A stretch of DNA of 64,000 nucleotides from Gordionus sp. m RMFG-2023 (Eukaryota > Nematomorpha > Gordioida > Chordodea > Parachordodidae), in contig NC_088775.1 of NCBI RefSeq assembly GCF_954871325.1, positions 46,043,561 through 46,107,560 on the forward strand, in the 5' to 3' direction. Shown here in pieces: positions 1-12,100 of the stretch. A program made the position numbers and the translations under genes. The number at the start of each line of letters is the position of its first letter. The stretch's first letter is position 1. The notes under the pieces were generated by a model. It searched no databases. It saw only the letters and a program-made list of their open reading frames with translations, and had not been told where the DNA came from.

Positions 1-3000
1 ATCATTGAACTCAGAATTAAATTTCCTAATGAAATATGCTTTGATGTAATTTTTTACGTTATCGGTTCAAAAAATAAATTTTTTGTGGTAAAAACGTTGG
101 AAGGGAAAAGGCTAACATCTTAAACGCAATTTTGAATATTTTCATATCATTCTATTCAGAATTAAATTTCCTATCCAATTATGCTTAGATGTATATTTTT
201 ACGTTTCCGGTTCAAAAAATAACATTTTTGTCGCGAAAACGTTCGAAGGGAAAAGGCTAACATCTTTAGTTTAATTTTATAAATTTTTATATCATTGAAC
301 TCAGAATTAAATTTCCTATCTAAATATGCTTTGATGTATTTTTTTACGTTATCGGTTCAAAAAATAAATTTTAATAATTTTTTTGTGGTAAAAACATTGG
401 AAGGGAAAAGGCTAACATCTTAAACGCAATTTTAGGTATTATTATATCATTCTACTCAGAATTAAATTTCCTATCCAATTATGCTTAGATGTATTTTTTT
501 ACGTTTCCATTTTTGTCGCGAAAACGTAACATCTTTAGTTTAATTTTATAAATTTTTATATCATTGAACTCAGAATTAAAAAAATACATCTAAGCATAAT
601 TGGATAGGAAATTTAATTCTGAGTAGAATGATATAAAAATATTCAAAATTGCGTTTAAGATGTTAGACTTTTCATTCCAACGTTTTTACCACAAAAAAAT
701 TTTTAAAATTAATTTTTTGAATCGATAACGTAAAAAATTACATCAAAGCACATTTAGATAGGAAATTTAATTCTGAGTTCAATGATATAAAAATTTATAA
801 AATTAAACTAAAGATGTTAGCCTTTTCCCTTCGAACGTTTTCGCGACAAAAATGTTAATTTTTGAACTGGAAACGTAAAAAAATACATCTAAGCATAATT
901 GGATAGGAAATTTAATTCTGAGTAGAATGATATAAAAATATTCAAAATTGCGTTTAAGATGTTAGCCTTTTACCTTCCAACGTTTTTACCACAAAAAAAT
1001 TATTAAAATTTATTTTTTGAACCGATAACGTAAAAAAATACATCAAAGCATATTTCAATAGGAAATTTAATTCTGAGTTCAATGATATAAAAATTTATAA
1101 ATTAAACTTAAGATGTTAGCCTTTTCCCTTCGAACGTTTTCCCGACAAAAATGTTATTTTTTGAACCGGAAACTTAAAAAAATACATCTAAGCATAATTG
1201 GATAGAAAATTTAATTCTGAGTAGAATGATATAAAAATATTCAAAATTGCGTTTAAGATGTTAGCCTTTTCCCTTCCAACGTTTTTACCACAAAAAAATT
1301 ATTAAAATTTATTTTTTGAACCGATAACGTAAAAAAATACACCAAAGCATATTTAGATAGGAAATTTAATTCTGAGTTCAATGATATAAAAATTTATAAA
1401 ATTAAACTAAAGATGTTAGCCTTTTCCCTTCGAACGTTTTCGCGACAAAAATGTTATTTTTTGAACCGAAAACGTAAAAAAATACATCTAAGCATAATTT
1501 TTTAGGAAATTTAATTCTGAGTAGAATGATATAAAAATATTCAAAATTGCGTTTAAGATCTTAGCCTTTTCCCTTCCAACGTTTTTACCACAAAAAAATT
1601 TTTTTAATTTATTTTTTGAACCGATAACGTAAAAAATTACATCAAAGCATATTTAGATAGGAAATTTAATTCTGAGTTCAATGATATAAAAATTTATAAA
1701 ATTAAACTAAAGATGTTAGCCTTTTCCCTTCGAACGTTTTCGCGACAAAAATGTTAATTTTTGAACTGGAATCGTAAAAAAATACATCTAAGCATAATTG
1801 GATAGGAAATTTAATTCTGAGTAGAATGATATAAAAATATTCAAAATTGCGTTTAAGATGTTAGCCTTTTACCTTCCAACGTTTTTACCACAAAAAAATT
1901 ATTAAAATTTATTTTTTGAACCGATAACGTAAAAAAATACATCAAAGCATATTTCAATAGGAAATTTAATTCTGAGTTCAATGATATAAAAATTTATAAA
2001 TTAAACTTAAGATGTTAGCCTTTTCCCTTCGAACGTTTTCCCGACAAAAATGTTATTTTTTGAACCGGAAACTTAAAAAAATACATCTAAGCATAATTGG
2101 ATAGAAAATTTAATTCTGAGTAGAATGATATAAAAATATTCAAAATTGCGTTTAAGATGTTAGCCTTTTCCCTTCCAACGTTTTTACCACAAAAAAATTA
2201 TTAAAATTTATTTTTTGAACCGATAACGTAAAAAAATACACCAAAGCATATTTAGATAGGAAATTTAATTCTGAGTTCAATGATATAAAAATTTATAAAA
2301 TTAAACTAAAGATGTTAGCCTTTTCCCTTCGAACGTTTTCGCGACAAAAATGTTATTTTTTGAACCGAAAACGTAAAAAAATACATCTAAGCATAATTTT
2401 TTAGGAAATTTAATTCTGAGTAGAATGATATAAAAATATTCAAAATTGCGTTTAAGATCTTAGCCTTTTCCCTTCCAACGTTTTTACCACAAAAAAATTT
2501 TTTTAATTTATTTTTTGAACCGATAACGTAAAAAATTACATCAAAGCATATTTAGATAGGAAATTTAATTCTGAGTTCAATGATATAAAAATTTATAAAA
2601 TTAAACTTAAGATGTTAGCCTTTTCCCTTCAAACGTTTTCGCGACAAAAATGTTATTTTTTGAACCGGAAACGTAAAAAAATACATCTAAGCATATTTGG
2701 ATAGGAAGTTTGATTCTGAGTAGAATGATATAAAAATACCTAAAATTGCGTTTAAGATGTTAGCTTTTTCCCTTATAACGTTTTTACCACAAAAAATTTA
2801 TTTTTAGAACCGATAACGTAAAAAAATACATCAAAGCATATTTCAATAGGAAATTTAATTCTGAGTTCAATGATATAAAAGTTTATAAAATTAAACTTAA
2901 GATGTTAGCCTTTTCCTTTCGAACGTTTTCGCGACAAAAATGTTATTTTTTGAACCGGAAACGTAAAAAAATATATCTAAGCATAATTGGATAGGAAATT

Positions 3001-3060
3001 TAATTCTGAGTAGAATGATATAAAGATACTTAAAATTACGTTTAAGATGTTAGTCTTTTC
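1..3060. repeat. Satellite array with head-to-head inversion and higher-order repeat
   Basis: The array is built from a roughly 300-bp dimer whose two ~150-bp halves have diverged. One half carries TGTGGTAAAAACGTTGGAAG, the other TTGTCGCGAAAACGTTCGAA; both share TCAGAATTAAATTTCCTAT. Positions 1 to about 580 run in one orientation and about 580 to 3,060 in the opposite one, so the array flips head to head near 580. In the second part, variant-specific bases recur with a period of 899 bp (for example 1,021 and 1,920; 1,320 and 2,219), which is three dimers and marks a higher-order repeat. The array continues off the left edge. No open frame of note lies in it. Confidence 0.93.
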
Positions 3061-3159
3061 CCTAATCCAGTACTCACAATATCGTTATACTTACTATCAA
3101 TTTAGTTTTGAAAAAAAACTTAAATAGAATATACATATAATTTTAAAAATTCCATAATT

Positions 3160-3690
3160 TTTAAATAACCAAATATAATTTAATTAAAAATAAAAATTAA
3201 AAATTAATGAAATTAAATAAAATTAAAATCGCAATTTATTTCAAAGAATTAATAAAAAAATTCAAATATTATAATCCATTTTTTTAAAATTACCAAATAT
3301 AATTTAATTAAAAATATAAATTAAAAATGAATGAAATTAAATAAAATTATAATCGCAATTTATTTCAAAGAATTAATAAAAAAATTGAAATATTATAATC
3401 CATTTTTTTAAAATAACCAAATATAATTTAATTAAAAATAAAAATTAAAAATTAAATAAAAATAAAACCGCAATTTATTTCAAAGAATTAATAAAAAAAT
3501 TGAAAAGATCTTAAAATTTCCATTTTTTTAATATATTATATTCCATTTTTTTTAAATAAATAAATATAATTTAATTAAAAATATAAATTAAAAATTAATA
3601 AAATTAAAACCGAATTTATTTCAAAGAATTAATAAAAAAAATTGAAAAGATCTTAAAATTTCCATTTTTTTAATATATTATAATGTAATG
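3160..3690. repeat. ~125-bp A/T-rich tandem repeat, about four copies
   Basis: Successive units begin with a CCAAATATAATTTAATTAAA-like stretch near 3,166, 3,291, 3,412 and 3,556. Each contains CGCAATTTATTTCAAAGAAT and a run of T. No coding potential is seen. Confidence 0.8.
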
Positions 3691-4392
3691 TTATTATAAT
3701 ATTTTTCTCTTAAAAAAAGCAATAAATCAATCAAATTACACATTAATCATTTTCTTTGTTATTTTTATTTTCAATATTATTTTTTAGCCTTTCGTATCAT
3801 GCAGCCTTTCGACTTATAGATCTACCCTTTTTTTTTATTTATGTTTTATAATATTTTTTTAAATATTTAATAAATATAAGATCGTTTGGATATTTTTTTG
3901 GTGTAATTTTACAATAAAAACGGAGTATATTTAAAAATTTAAAAAAACGGAGTATATTTAAAAATTAAAAAAAACGGAGTAAATTCATAAGTTTAAAAAA
4001 AAGAGCATATTCAAATTGAATTTTGGTGTATTTTTACAATAAAAACGGACTATATTTAAAATTTTTTAAAAAAGGAGTGTATTTAAAAATTTACAAAGGG
4101 AGTATATTTAAGAATTTAAAAATCGGAGTATATTTAAGAATATTAAAAAACAGAGTATATTTAACAATTTAAAAAAAAACGGAGTATTTTATTTGTGAAA
4201 ATTTTCATAATTCTTACAATTTACTCTTAAATCAAATACTAGATAATTAATCAATTTATTTGAATAAAGATAATATATATACAATGATAATATAGATATA
4301 TATTTTTAAGGAAAAATAGTTCTATATATATTTATATCATTTCAAAATTTAATTAATTTATTTATATACGAAAATAGGAATATTCACATATT
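3690..4392. repeat. A/T-rich spacer with ~27-bp CGGAGTATATTTA minisatellite
   Basis: Between about 3,910 and 4,195 some ten degenerate units of roughly 25-32 bp carry CGGAGTATATTTAAAAATTT. The flanks (3,690-3,900 and 4,200-4,392) are simple A/T-rich sequence in which I see no feature. Confidence 0.7.
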
Positions 4393-4490
4393 ATTTCTGG
4401 AGATGCTTGCTTTAAGATCCTCCCATAAACGCTCAATACGTTGAGTGTGGGTTGATATATCATTAGGGTCTATCAGTAATGATCATATCC
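4393..4490 (-). pseudogene. Fragment of an ISXO2/Merlin-like DDE transposase
   Basis: Reading the minus strand from about 4,490 down to 4,393 gives LLIDPNDISTHTQ followed by RIERLWEDLKASISRNN. The block DP-x(5)-HTQ-x-IE-x-W-x-x-L-K is the usual C-terminal signature of ISXO2-like (IS1595/Merlin-type) DDE transposases, where the final catalytic acid lies in the IE-x-W stretch. Only this ~33-residue block is recognisable; no terminal repeats or other transposase parts are seen nearby, so it is a decayed relic. A different DDE family with a similar terminal helix is the alternative. Confidence 0.5.
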
Positions 4491-5614
4491 ATTTTCATTC
4501 CGATTGTTATAACTTGGAAAAATATTTAATTTTAAGATTTATCAATATTTGATTTGCCCCTTCCATTAAAAAATTTCTACCAAAATTCTGACGATCTTAT
4601 ATTTATTATCATTATATAAAATAAAAGAAATAAAAAATATATATTTAAAAAAAAGAAAAAATTAAAAATTTCCCAGTGATTCAGTGAGTTACCGATTTTT
4701 TTTATTAAAAAAAACATCAAATAAATATCATTTCATAATATAATAATATAAATAAAAAATATTAAATCATATCATGTTTATTTGTTGATAATAATAAAAT
4801 ATTTACATTAATATAAATAAAATAAATTATTTTACTAAAATAAATATATAATAATTAATGCTAGGCATATCTTACAGAACGCTGACGGACGATTAGCCGA
4901 TGCAGAATTTTTGACTAATTTAGTTTTAGCTGATTTTTAGACTTAGGCGTTGTTTTTAGCCGATTACGCAACACTAGACCCGATCATCTACCCAAGCACC
5001 GACCTGAGCATCGACCCGATAGCCAACGCGAACACCAACCCGAGCGCAGACCTGAACACCGACCCGAGCACCTATACAAAACCAACATAATATTTTTTTG
5101 ATATAAAATATGAACCTATTCTTCTGGCTAAAGAAAAATCTATATAACTTTATAATTATTTTATATATTTATTTTACTTATTGCCGTCTAGCTGGCACCC
5201 AATATATAGAAATTAATAATAAGAAAGAAATTATTATATTTATTTTATCATTGTTATAAAAATCTGTTTTAACACTAACATTTTTATTTTTTAAGACAAT
5301 AATACTAGTCATGGGGAACAATTTAATTTATACAATTTAAATTGCTAAACAATTAATTATAAAAGAAGAATTAAAAAAATTTTCAGAAAATCAAACTAGT
5401 ATTTTTACATAGATCTGCACAATTATTTTTAATATTTCTAATTATCTTTATAAAAATAAATTATTGTTTATTAAAAAAAATATCATGGTTTGTCAAGTGA
5501 TAAGATCTATTTTTTATTTATTTTTTATTTAATGTACCGTATAAGTACCATCAAAACTATCACTAATCATAAATTTGATAGATATAGTGTTCTTTATATT
5601 GATAGGATAACAGT
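4490..5614. other. A/T-rich interval with a short G/C-rich repeat patch and a hAT-like end
   Basis: Most of this interval is A/T-rich without a supported gene. At about 4,955-4,973 the sequence AGCCGATTACGCAACACTA closely resembles the right terminus of the 13.2-kb hAT (AGCCGATTAACAACACTA at 32,045). It is followed by about 100 bases of unusually G/C-rich, 12-bp-periodic sequence (ACCGACCCGAGC-like, 4,974-5,075). TTGCCGTCTAGCTGGCACC lies at about 5,182-5,200 and recurs inverted at about 22,327. The open frame at 5,490-5,762 runs across the hAT boundary and is not considered real. Confidence 0.5.
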
Positions 5615-5622
5615 GTTATATC
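5615..5622. repeat. 8-bp target-site duplication GTTATATC (left)
   Basis: GTTATATC directly precedes the left end CATTGGCGTACGCAG. The identical octamer follows the right end at 8,382-8,389. Eight-base duplications are diagnostic of hAT insertion. Confidence 0.9.
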
Positions 5623-8381
5623 CATTGGCGTACGCAGCGGAAGGGGGGGGCAGGGGGACAAATCCCCCCCCCTACCAAAGCCAAAATGCAGATGCCGGAA
5701 ATATTTTTCAAAAATATTATTTTTTATATTTTATTATAATTATTCATACTATTTCTTTTTAAATTTTTATATTATTACCTTTTTCATTTACTAATTTACT
5801 TTATAAATTAATTTCATTTTCAAGTTTTCCTTGTGGCGTAATATTTATCCATTATTTTTAAATTTCCCGGTATTATAATTTTCAAATTTCATGGATATTA
5901 GACTTTTTTTTAAAAACGCTGAAGGTGAAAATCATGCCTAAAAGCAAAAAAGTATAGTATGATAATTTAATAAACAAAAGCTGTGAACTGATGATTTCCT
6001 CAAAAGAATCAATTCAAAAGGAGGGTATGATTCCCATTTCATCAATAATTGATAAAAATAGGGTTAAAATTGCAAAAGAAAATAGAGGCAAGATAAAACT
6101 AACTATTGAGGCTATTTTATATTGTGGCCAGCAAGGCCTAGCACTTCGTGGCCACAAGGATTCAGGAAGCTTAAATTTTAATAATAATGATAACGAAGGT
6201 AATTTCCGTGGACTTTTAAAATTTAAAGCATTGGGAGATCCTGTATTAATTGAGAGCCTCATTAGTACCAATAAAAATGCTACTTATCTCAGCCCTAGGA
6301 TATAAAATGAGATAATGGATATTTGCAACAATATCATTTTAGAAAAATTGATTGTTGAAATCAATTCTGCCCCATGCTTCTCAATTTTGGCAGATGAGAC
6401 CACGGACATTGCTGGCATTGAGCAGATGTCGTTGTGTGCGCGATATGTAGATACTCATAAAAACATTATCAAGGAAATGTTTCTCCAATTTATTCCTGTT
6501 TCAAAGCATGACTGGGTCTGCTTTAGCTGATGTAATATTTGTGAATCTTAAAAAATTAAAAGTAATAATTAATCTTATTATATAATTATTTTAAAAAATA
6601 TAGCTAAATATAAATAAGATACGTGGGCAAGGGTATGATGGAGCACGTGCAATGAGTGGACAATTCAATGGGCTTCAGGCATTTATTAAAAAAAAATGCC
6701 CAACAACTATATATGTCCACTGTGATGCCCATTCACTCAACTTAGCAATATCGGATTATATCAAATTGCTTAGGTTTTTAATTATTAAATTAAATTTTTT
6801 ATATTTATATCAGGTAAAATATCTAGCATCTATGAGATGTTTAGATACCCCAAGCGTCAAAATATTTTGAACAGAATTAAATCTGAAACTCCTTGCCCAA
6901 CAAGGAGAAAAAAATTGCAAAAAGCTTGTCCAACAAGATGGAGTCTTCGACATCAAGCAGTAACAGCTTTTATCGAGTTAGAAGAGCCGATTATTAATGC
7001 TCTTATAGAAATATCACAATGTCTGAAAAAGATATTTCTTCAGAAGCAAGCAAGTTACTGGATTCAATATTTATACCAATTTTTTTTTTCGCATTAGAAT
7101 GTATTAATAAATTATTTAATTATACAACTATTTTATGTAATACTTTTCAAAAACCTGATATTGATTTGATTGAGATGATGAGAATAGCAGAGACAATTTT
7201 ATTAGAACTCAAAGAAATTAGAGCTAATGCTGATGAGGAATTTCATATTTTATATGTTAATGTTGAATCAAAAGCAGAGCTATACGAGTTCAATATTTGT
7301 CTCCCTCGACTTACAGTAAGGCAAACTTATCGTCCAAATATTTATATAGGGTCAATAGAAGAATATTATAAAATAAATGTCTTTATACCTCTTTTGGATA
7401 CATTTATAACCCAAGTAAATGAAAGGTTTTTAATTTATCAAGAAACACTTATCAATCTGCAGATATTACCTCCGCAAAAGCCCTCTGAACCTTTTTCAGA
7501 TGATGATAGAAAAAAAATAAAATATTTGAAAGATTTTTATCATGAAGACATTAATGTATCTCATGATGCTTTATTAGCTGAATGCCAACTATGGTATAAA
7601 AGATTAACTATGGTTGATATAGTCCCAAAAAAGGCTATGATGCTTTGCATCATTTCAAACATCTTTTAGATTATTTTCCCAATATATTGAAATTATTATA
7701 TATATTAGCAACTCTTCCCATTAGTACTGCAACTAATGAGAGAACATTCTCTTCTTTAAGAAGATTAAAAACGTACCTAAGAAGTACAACTTCTGAAAGT
7801 AGGTTGAATGGTCTGGCCCTATTGAATATTCATAGGCATTTGACGCCAAACACGGATGAGATAATTGAAAAATTAGCTCCCTCCCAACGAAGATTGGATT
7901 TTACATTATATAATTTTTCTATAATATTTTTTTGCTATCATTTTTTAATGTCTTATATATTTTTCTACATAAAAAATATAATTATTCATATTTCCAACAT
8001 TTAGATTTTTTATACTTTATATATAAATTTTAAAAGCTCAAAAAAATTTAAATTTCTATTATGGATTATTTATTTTATAGTCATCATATCCTGGTTATAT
8101 CCACTTAATATTTTATAATTCAGATTTATTTAAAGTATTTATATGCCGCCGGTTATAATTCGTTTAATATTTTTTAAATCAAATTTATTTTTATATATCG
8201 GTTTATATATTTAATTTTTTATAATTCATATTAATTTAAATTTGTATATTAGAAATAGTTATAAGTCCTAATAAATTTATGCTTGATATTTTTAAATAAC
8301 AATAATTTTATTTAAAAAAATTTTAATTATCCCCCCCCCCCTTCCTCCCCCCCCCCCCACCAAATTCTGCGTACGCTACTG
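5623..8381 (+). mobile_element. hAT DNA transposon, ZMYM1-like (DUF4371) family, 2.76 kb
   Basis: The element is delimited by imperfect inverted ends, CATTGGCGTACGCAG on the left and CTGCGTACGCTACTG on the right, and by a perfect GTTATATC duplication. Just inside each end is a run of G (left, about 5,642-5,675) or C (right, about 8,330-8,360), a feature also seen in the related element at 59,793. The interior encodes one plus-strand transposase of the type annotated as zinc finger MYM-type protein 1-like in animals. The perfect target duplication suggests a fairly recent insertion, but the coding region is interrupted, so it is probably non-autonomous now. Confidence 0.93.
5935..7880 (+). pseudogene. 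hAT transposase (DUF4371 / hAT C-terminal dimerisation), degenerate
   Basis: Parts in order: GQQGLALRGHKDSG and NFRGLLKFKALGD (DUF4371, 6,120-6,240), ATYLSPRI then NEIMDICNNIILEK (6,280-6,350), FSILADETTDIAGIEQMSL with the first catalytic Asp (6,378-6,435), RGQGYDGARAMSGQFNGLQ with the second (6,622-6,678), HCDAHSLNLAIS (6,718-6,753), CPTRWSLRHQ (6,929-6,958), and the dimerisation domain LATLPISTATNERTFSSLRR (about 7,705-7,765). A 42-bp GT-AG intron at 6,562-6,603 restores the frame into the RGQGYDG block, and a second short intron probably ends at about 6,814. Beyond introns, an in-frame stop at 6,303-6,305 and a frame change near 6,505 break it. The N-terminal TTF zinc finger is not evident. 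Role in the intact family: cut-and-paste transposition in the nucleus. Confidence 0.85.
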
Positions 8382-8389
8382 GTTATATC
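8382..8389. repeat. 8-bp target-site duplication GTTATATC (right)
   Basis: Exact copy of 5,615-5,622 flanking the ZMYM1-like hAT. Confidence 0.9.
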
Positions 8390-8509
8390 TAATAATAAAT
8401 TTATTCTTTATAATTTTAAAAATTTCTATTTCATTTAAAAAATATTTTTTTACAAATCTTTTTATTTTTTTTATTTTTTTCCGGTCATGGGTTACTTTAA
8501 ATAAAAAAA

Positions 8510-9160
8510 ATGATAAAACATTAAAATATTAAAACAAGTATATAAAAATATATCAAATTACTAAATAAAAATAAATATATATATTTTGTAAATATCGGAG
8601 GCTCTGAAAAGAGCTTAATTTAATAATGAATATGTACCTAATTGTGTTTAAAAATTTCTAGTTAAAGTTTTTGTTTAAGAAATATGAATTCGCGATTTTA
8701 GGTTAAAAATTTTTCGCGATAAAGTTTTTTTAAAAAAAATATGTAGACTGTGAAAAATTGCCGTTAGTTGATATGACTATTGGCTGAAATATAAAGTTAT
8801 TTAATTTTGAATATTTATTAATTTTTTTATTTTCCCCGCAATTAAGAGGGTTTGAATTAATTGATGAAAGAATAGAGGAGACGCAGGTTGCATCCCAAAT
8901 AAGGGATTTCCCGTTGGATCAGGGGGTGCAGGTTAAACCGCCGGGTCAGAGGCCGTCCTGTAATGTGAGGTTGGTTTGAGTATGTTGGATACTTTAGCCT
9001 TATTAAAAGCATTATGGATGATTTTATAAATTGCTTTATGCCGGAGATGACGACCTTGGTGGAGGCTGCAGTTTAGGCAGTGTCGGGCGTTAGGTTGAAC
9101 GGTTAAGTTGCATTGGTGGCAAGTGTGTGCCTGTGTAAGCGAGCATCCAAGTCTAGATCC
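8510..9160 (-). mobile_element. 5'-truncated non-LTR (LINE) retrotransposon fragment
   Basis: On the minus strand, from 9,158 downward, the translation runs SRLGCSLTQAHTCHQCNLT, then ARHCLNCSLHQGRHLRHK, a helical stretch ending in KVSNILKPTSHYRTASDPA, and after a stop and a frame change LIWDATCV (about 8,880-8,930). Paired Cys-His spacing followed by GRH-x-RH and then WDATCV is the C-terminal region of a common class of LINE reverse transcriptases. Below 8,870 lies a 3' non-coding tail. The 8,510-8,930 part is shared with 15,480-15,925 inside fold-back copy 1. Everything 5' of the C-terminal domain is missing, as is typical for LINE insertions. Confidence 0.7.
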
Positions 9161-12100
9161 TATAGAACTCTCAGGTGGTCATGTTTTAACTGATCGGTGA
9201 AGTTTTTTTTTATAGGTCCAACCCAAAAATTTATTTAGAGTGTTATAAAAGTACGATATTTATTGATTTTATCATTATAGACATTTTGTAGTTAACTATA
9301 TTATTAGTTTTAATAAAAAATATAATTATTGCCGAAATTCGAGTCGATTTAGATTAAAATAAATTTTTAAAATTAACGAGTTCGAAAAATGTGGGTACCA
9401 CCTTTTTTGACTATGTCATTTCAAAATTAGTATAACTTAATTTTGTAACAATTTCACTAAAATTTTATTTATTCTATGACAATATATAATTATTCACAAA
9501 TATTAATAACTCAAAATCTTTAATATAAAAATGAATATGAAAAATCAAAAGATAACATTGTTTAACAAATTTTCATTAAATTTGATGGTTAAAATATCGT
9601 CTATTACATTTGTCTATTCTAGTTTGTAATGGGGTTACTTAATCGTAGTGCACAGAAAGATCTTTTCATCGATACTTGAACAGCTATAACTACTCGCTAG
9701 AGGGTATATAATTCAGGTTCATGAAATTTTCTGGATAGCCAATATTACAAATGAAAGGAACAAATTTTAGCTATATATTAAGCAATTAATTTTTATCATA
9801 ATATCCATTAGCGAATTTGAGTTAAATAACAAATAAATACACTTTGGCTCAAAATTAAACTCAAGCCAACTATTGTGCCAACTAATTAGAGCCAACTATT
9901 GGGTTGACTAGAGCCAACTCCTGTGCTGACTAATGTCAACTCCTGAGCCAACTCATCTAGTCAGCTTAAACCTTAGCCAATTTTTACAACTTTAGGCCTA
10001 ACCCCTAAAATTATTAATTAAATTAACATATACTACCCTCATTTTTTGATGATATATGAATTACTAATATCTAAAAATAGATAAATTCCTATAATATTTC
10101 CCGGTCTTAGAAGATAATTATTTCGAATTCAATGTTAATTATTTAATTAATATGGAATTGAATTACTCATCCTCTATTTTTTAAATTGGGTTTTCGATCT
10201 CTACTTCAGTTGTGACTCGATTTACTAGTGTAAAGTAAACATTATTCAATATTTTTATCTCAAGATAAGAACGTTTTATAAAAAAAAGGAATATAATATA
10301 TTATTTTTTTAATATTATAATTATTATATGCTATTGAACTACTCGTCCTCTAATTTTTAATTTGGGTCGATCATAACTCAACTCGAGTTCGCAACTCAAG
10401 TTGCTAGTTTAAGGTAAAAATTATTCAATATTTTCAGATAAGAAGAGAACAATTATTTTAAAAAAGGTATCTAATAATATTAAACATAATGTATTAAAAA
10501 TTCGTCCTCTCTGTTTAAAAATATGATTGTGCAAAATATTCACAATAAAATATAATAATAAGTTATTTTTGGTGCTCTGGCCGATGTTCGCGTCTATGGA
10601 TATGGTCGATCAGATCGACCCATTTGGTTGGATTGGTTCTGGTTTATCGTGGTCGTGTAAAACCAACTATTTAACCACACTAGTGGATGCTGAGAGAGCT
10701 CTAATAGATGAAGTCCATTTTTCATAAATGTTATTAGAATAAATAAAACAAATTCTCGAAAGTTTTTGAGATATTTAAAAAATCGGGCAGGTATTTATTA
10801 ACTCACAACAACTCTGAGTAATGTATATAATGCTATAAAATTAGTACGATTTTTACTGGATGAAAGAACGTTAGAAATGGACTTTTCATGTGTTCAAGAT
10901 GGAATCCAATAAATTAATTATGAAAAGCATACTTTTATAAAAGAGTATGCAGAGTTAATTCTAATTATCCATTTCATTTTCTTATCATTTTAATTTTTTA
11001 AGTTATTCTCATTTTGACTGAATAATTTATTCTAATATAAACACTAAAAGATTTATTATTAATGATTTGCTACATTTTGATGAAAAATTATATTTGTAAG
11101 GATAGTGTGTTTTTTGTAATTCCATGTATTTTATTATAATTCTGAGGATGAACTTGAGCATCTCTTTGTTTTAAAAAATGTTCATTCTATAAAGAGATAT
11201 ATTGTCTTGAAAGATTTTTACTACTTTTTGTCGACTATTTTTTCTCTACATTGAAAAAAAGAAATAAACCATAATATTAAAATTGTAAATTTTTAAAATT
11301 ATATATTATATAACATTAAATTGATCCTTATAAATGTAATAAATAATGATGATTCCATATTATGAACTACAATTAAACATTACATAAAGGAGGGGAGGGG
11401 AAGGGATATTGATATTAATAATTGTAATTAGTAATGCTAATTTCTCTTAATATGGAATACAAAAAAACATTGCATTACGTGAGAGAAGGAAAAGGACATT
11501 GATATTTATAAATTGTAGAAATGTTAATTCCTTATTATGGAATACACTTAAAAAATATAAAATAATGTAATAATATAATATAATATTACTACATTTATGA
11601 TATATACTTATTTGTATTTAGACATTATTGAATCTATATATTTTTGAATTTATATATTATTGAATTTAAATTATTCGGAGGAAAGTCCTATAGACTTTCA
11701 AATGCTAAGATATTATTTGGAAGATATATCAAAAAATTTGTATTTTTATATTATCGATAACCACTCATGTTTTTGGAATAAAACATATTCATGAAATAAT
11801 TTTAAATAATTTCAGAGGGATTTTGTAAAACCCTAGCCACTTTATTATTAAAGATAATATTTGGAATATATTAAATTTATTTAGAAAATTATGCCAGAAT
11901 AATCATTTTTTCGAAATATACTGATTCTAGTTTTATATTATATTGAATTTATATTATTCGGAAATTCATATGGGCATATTGATGATATTCAAACTCTGAA
12001 TATAAATAAGTGGATAATAATAAAATAATATAATAAAATATTTGAAGATGAATTACTATATTATCAAATATATTATTTAGAGGAATATATAAATTATTTG

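Noticed and set aside
1-3060. CENP-B-box-like TTCGAACGTTTTCGCG in the satellite
   Set aside because: It lacks the conserved A and CGGG positions of the CENP-B box, so I do not claim one.
10527-10727. 66-codon frame with higher G/C content
   Set aside because: No recognised motif, no splice support and no neighbours; kept only as a note in the interval description.
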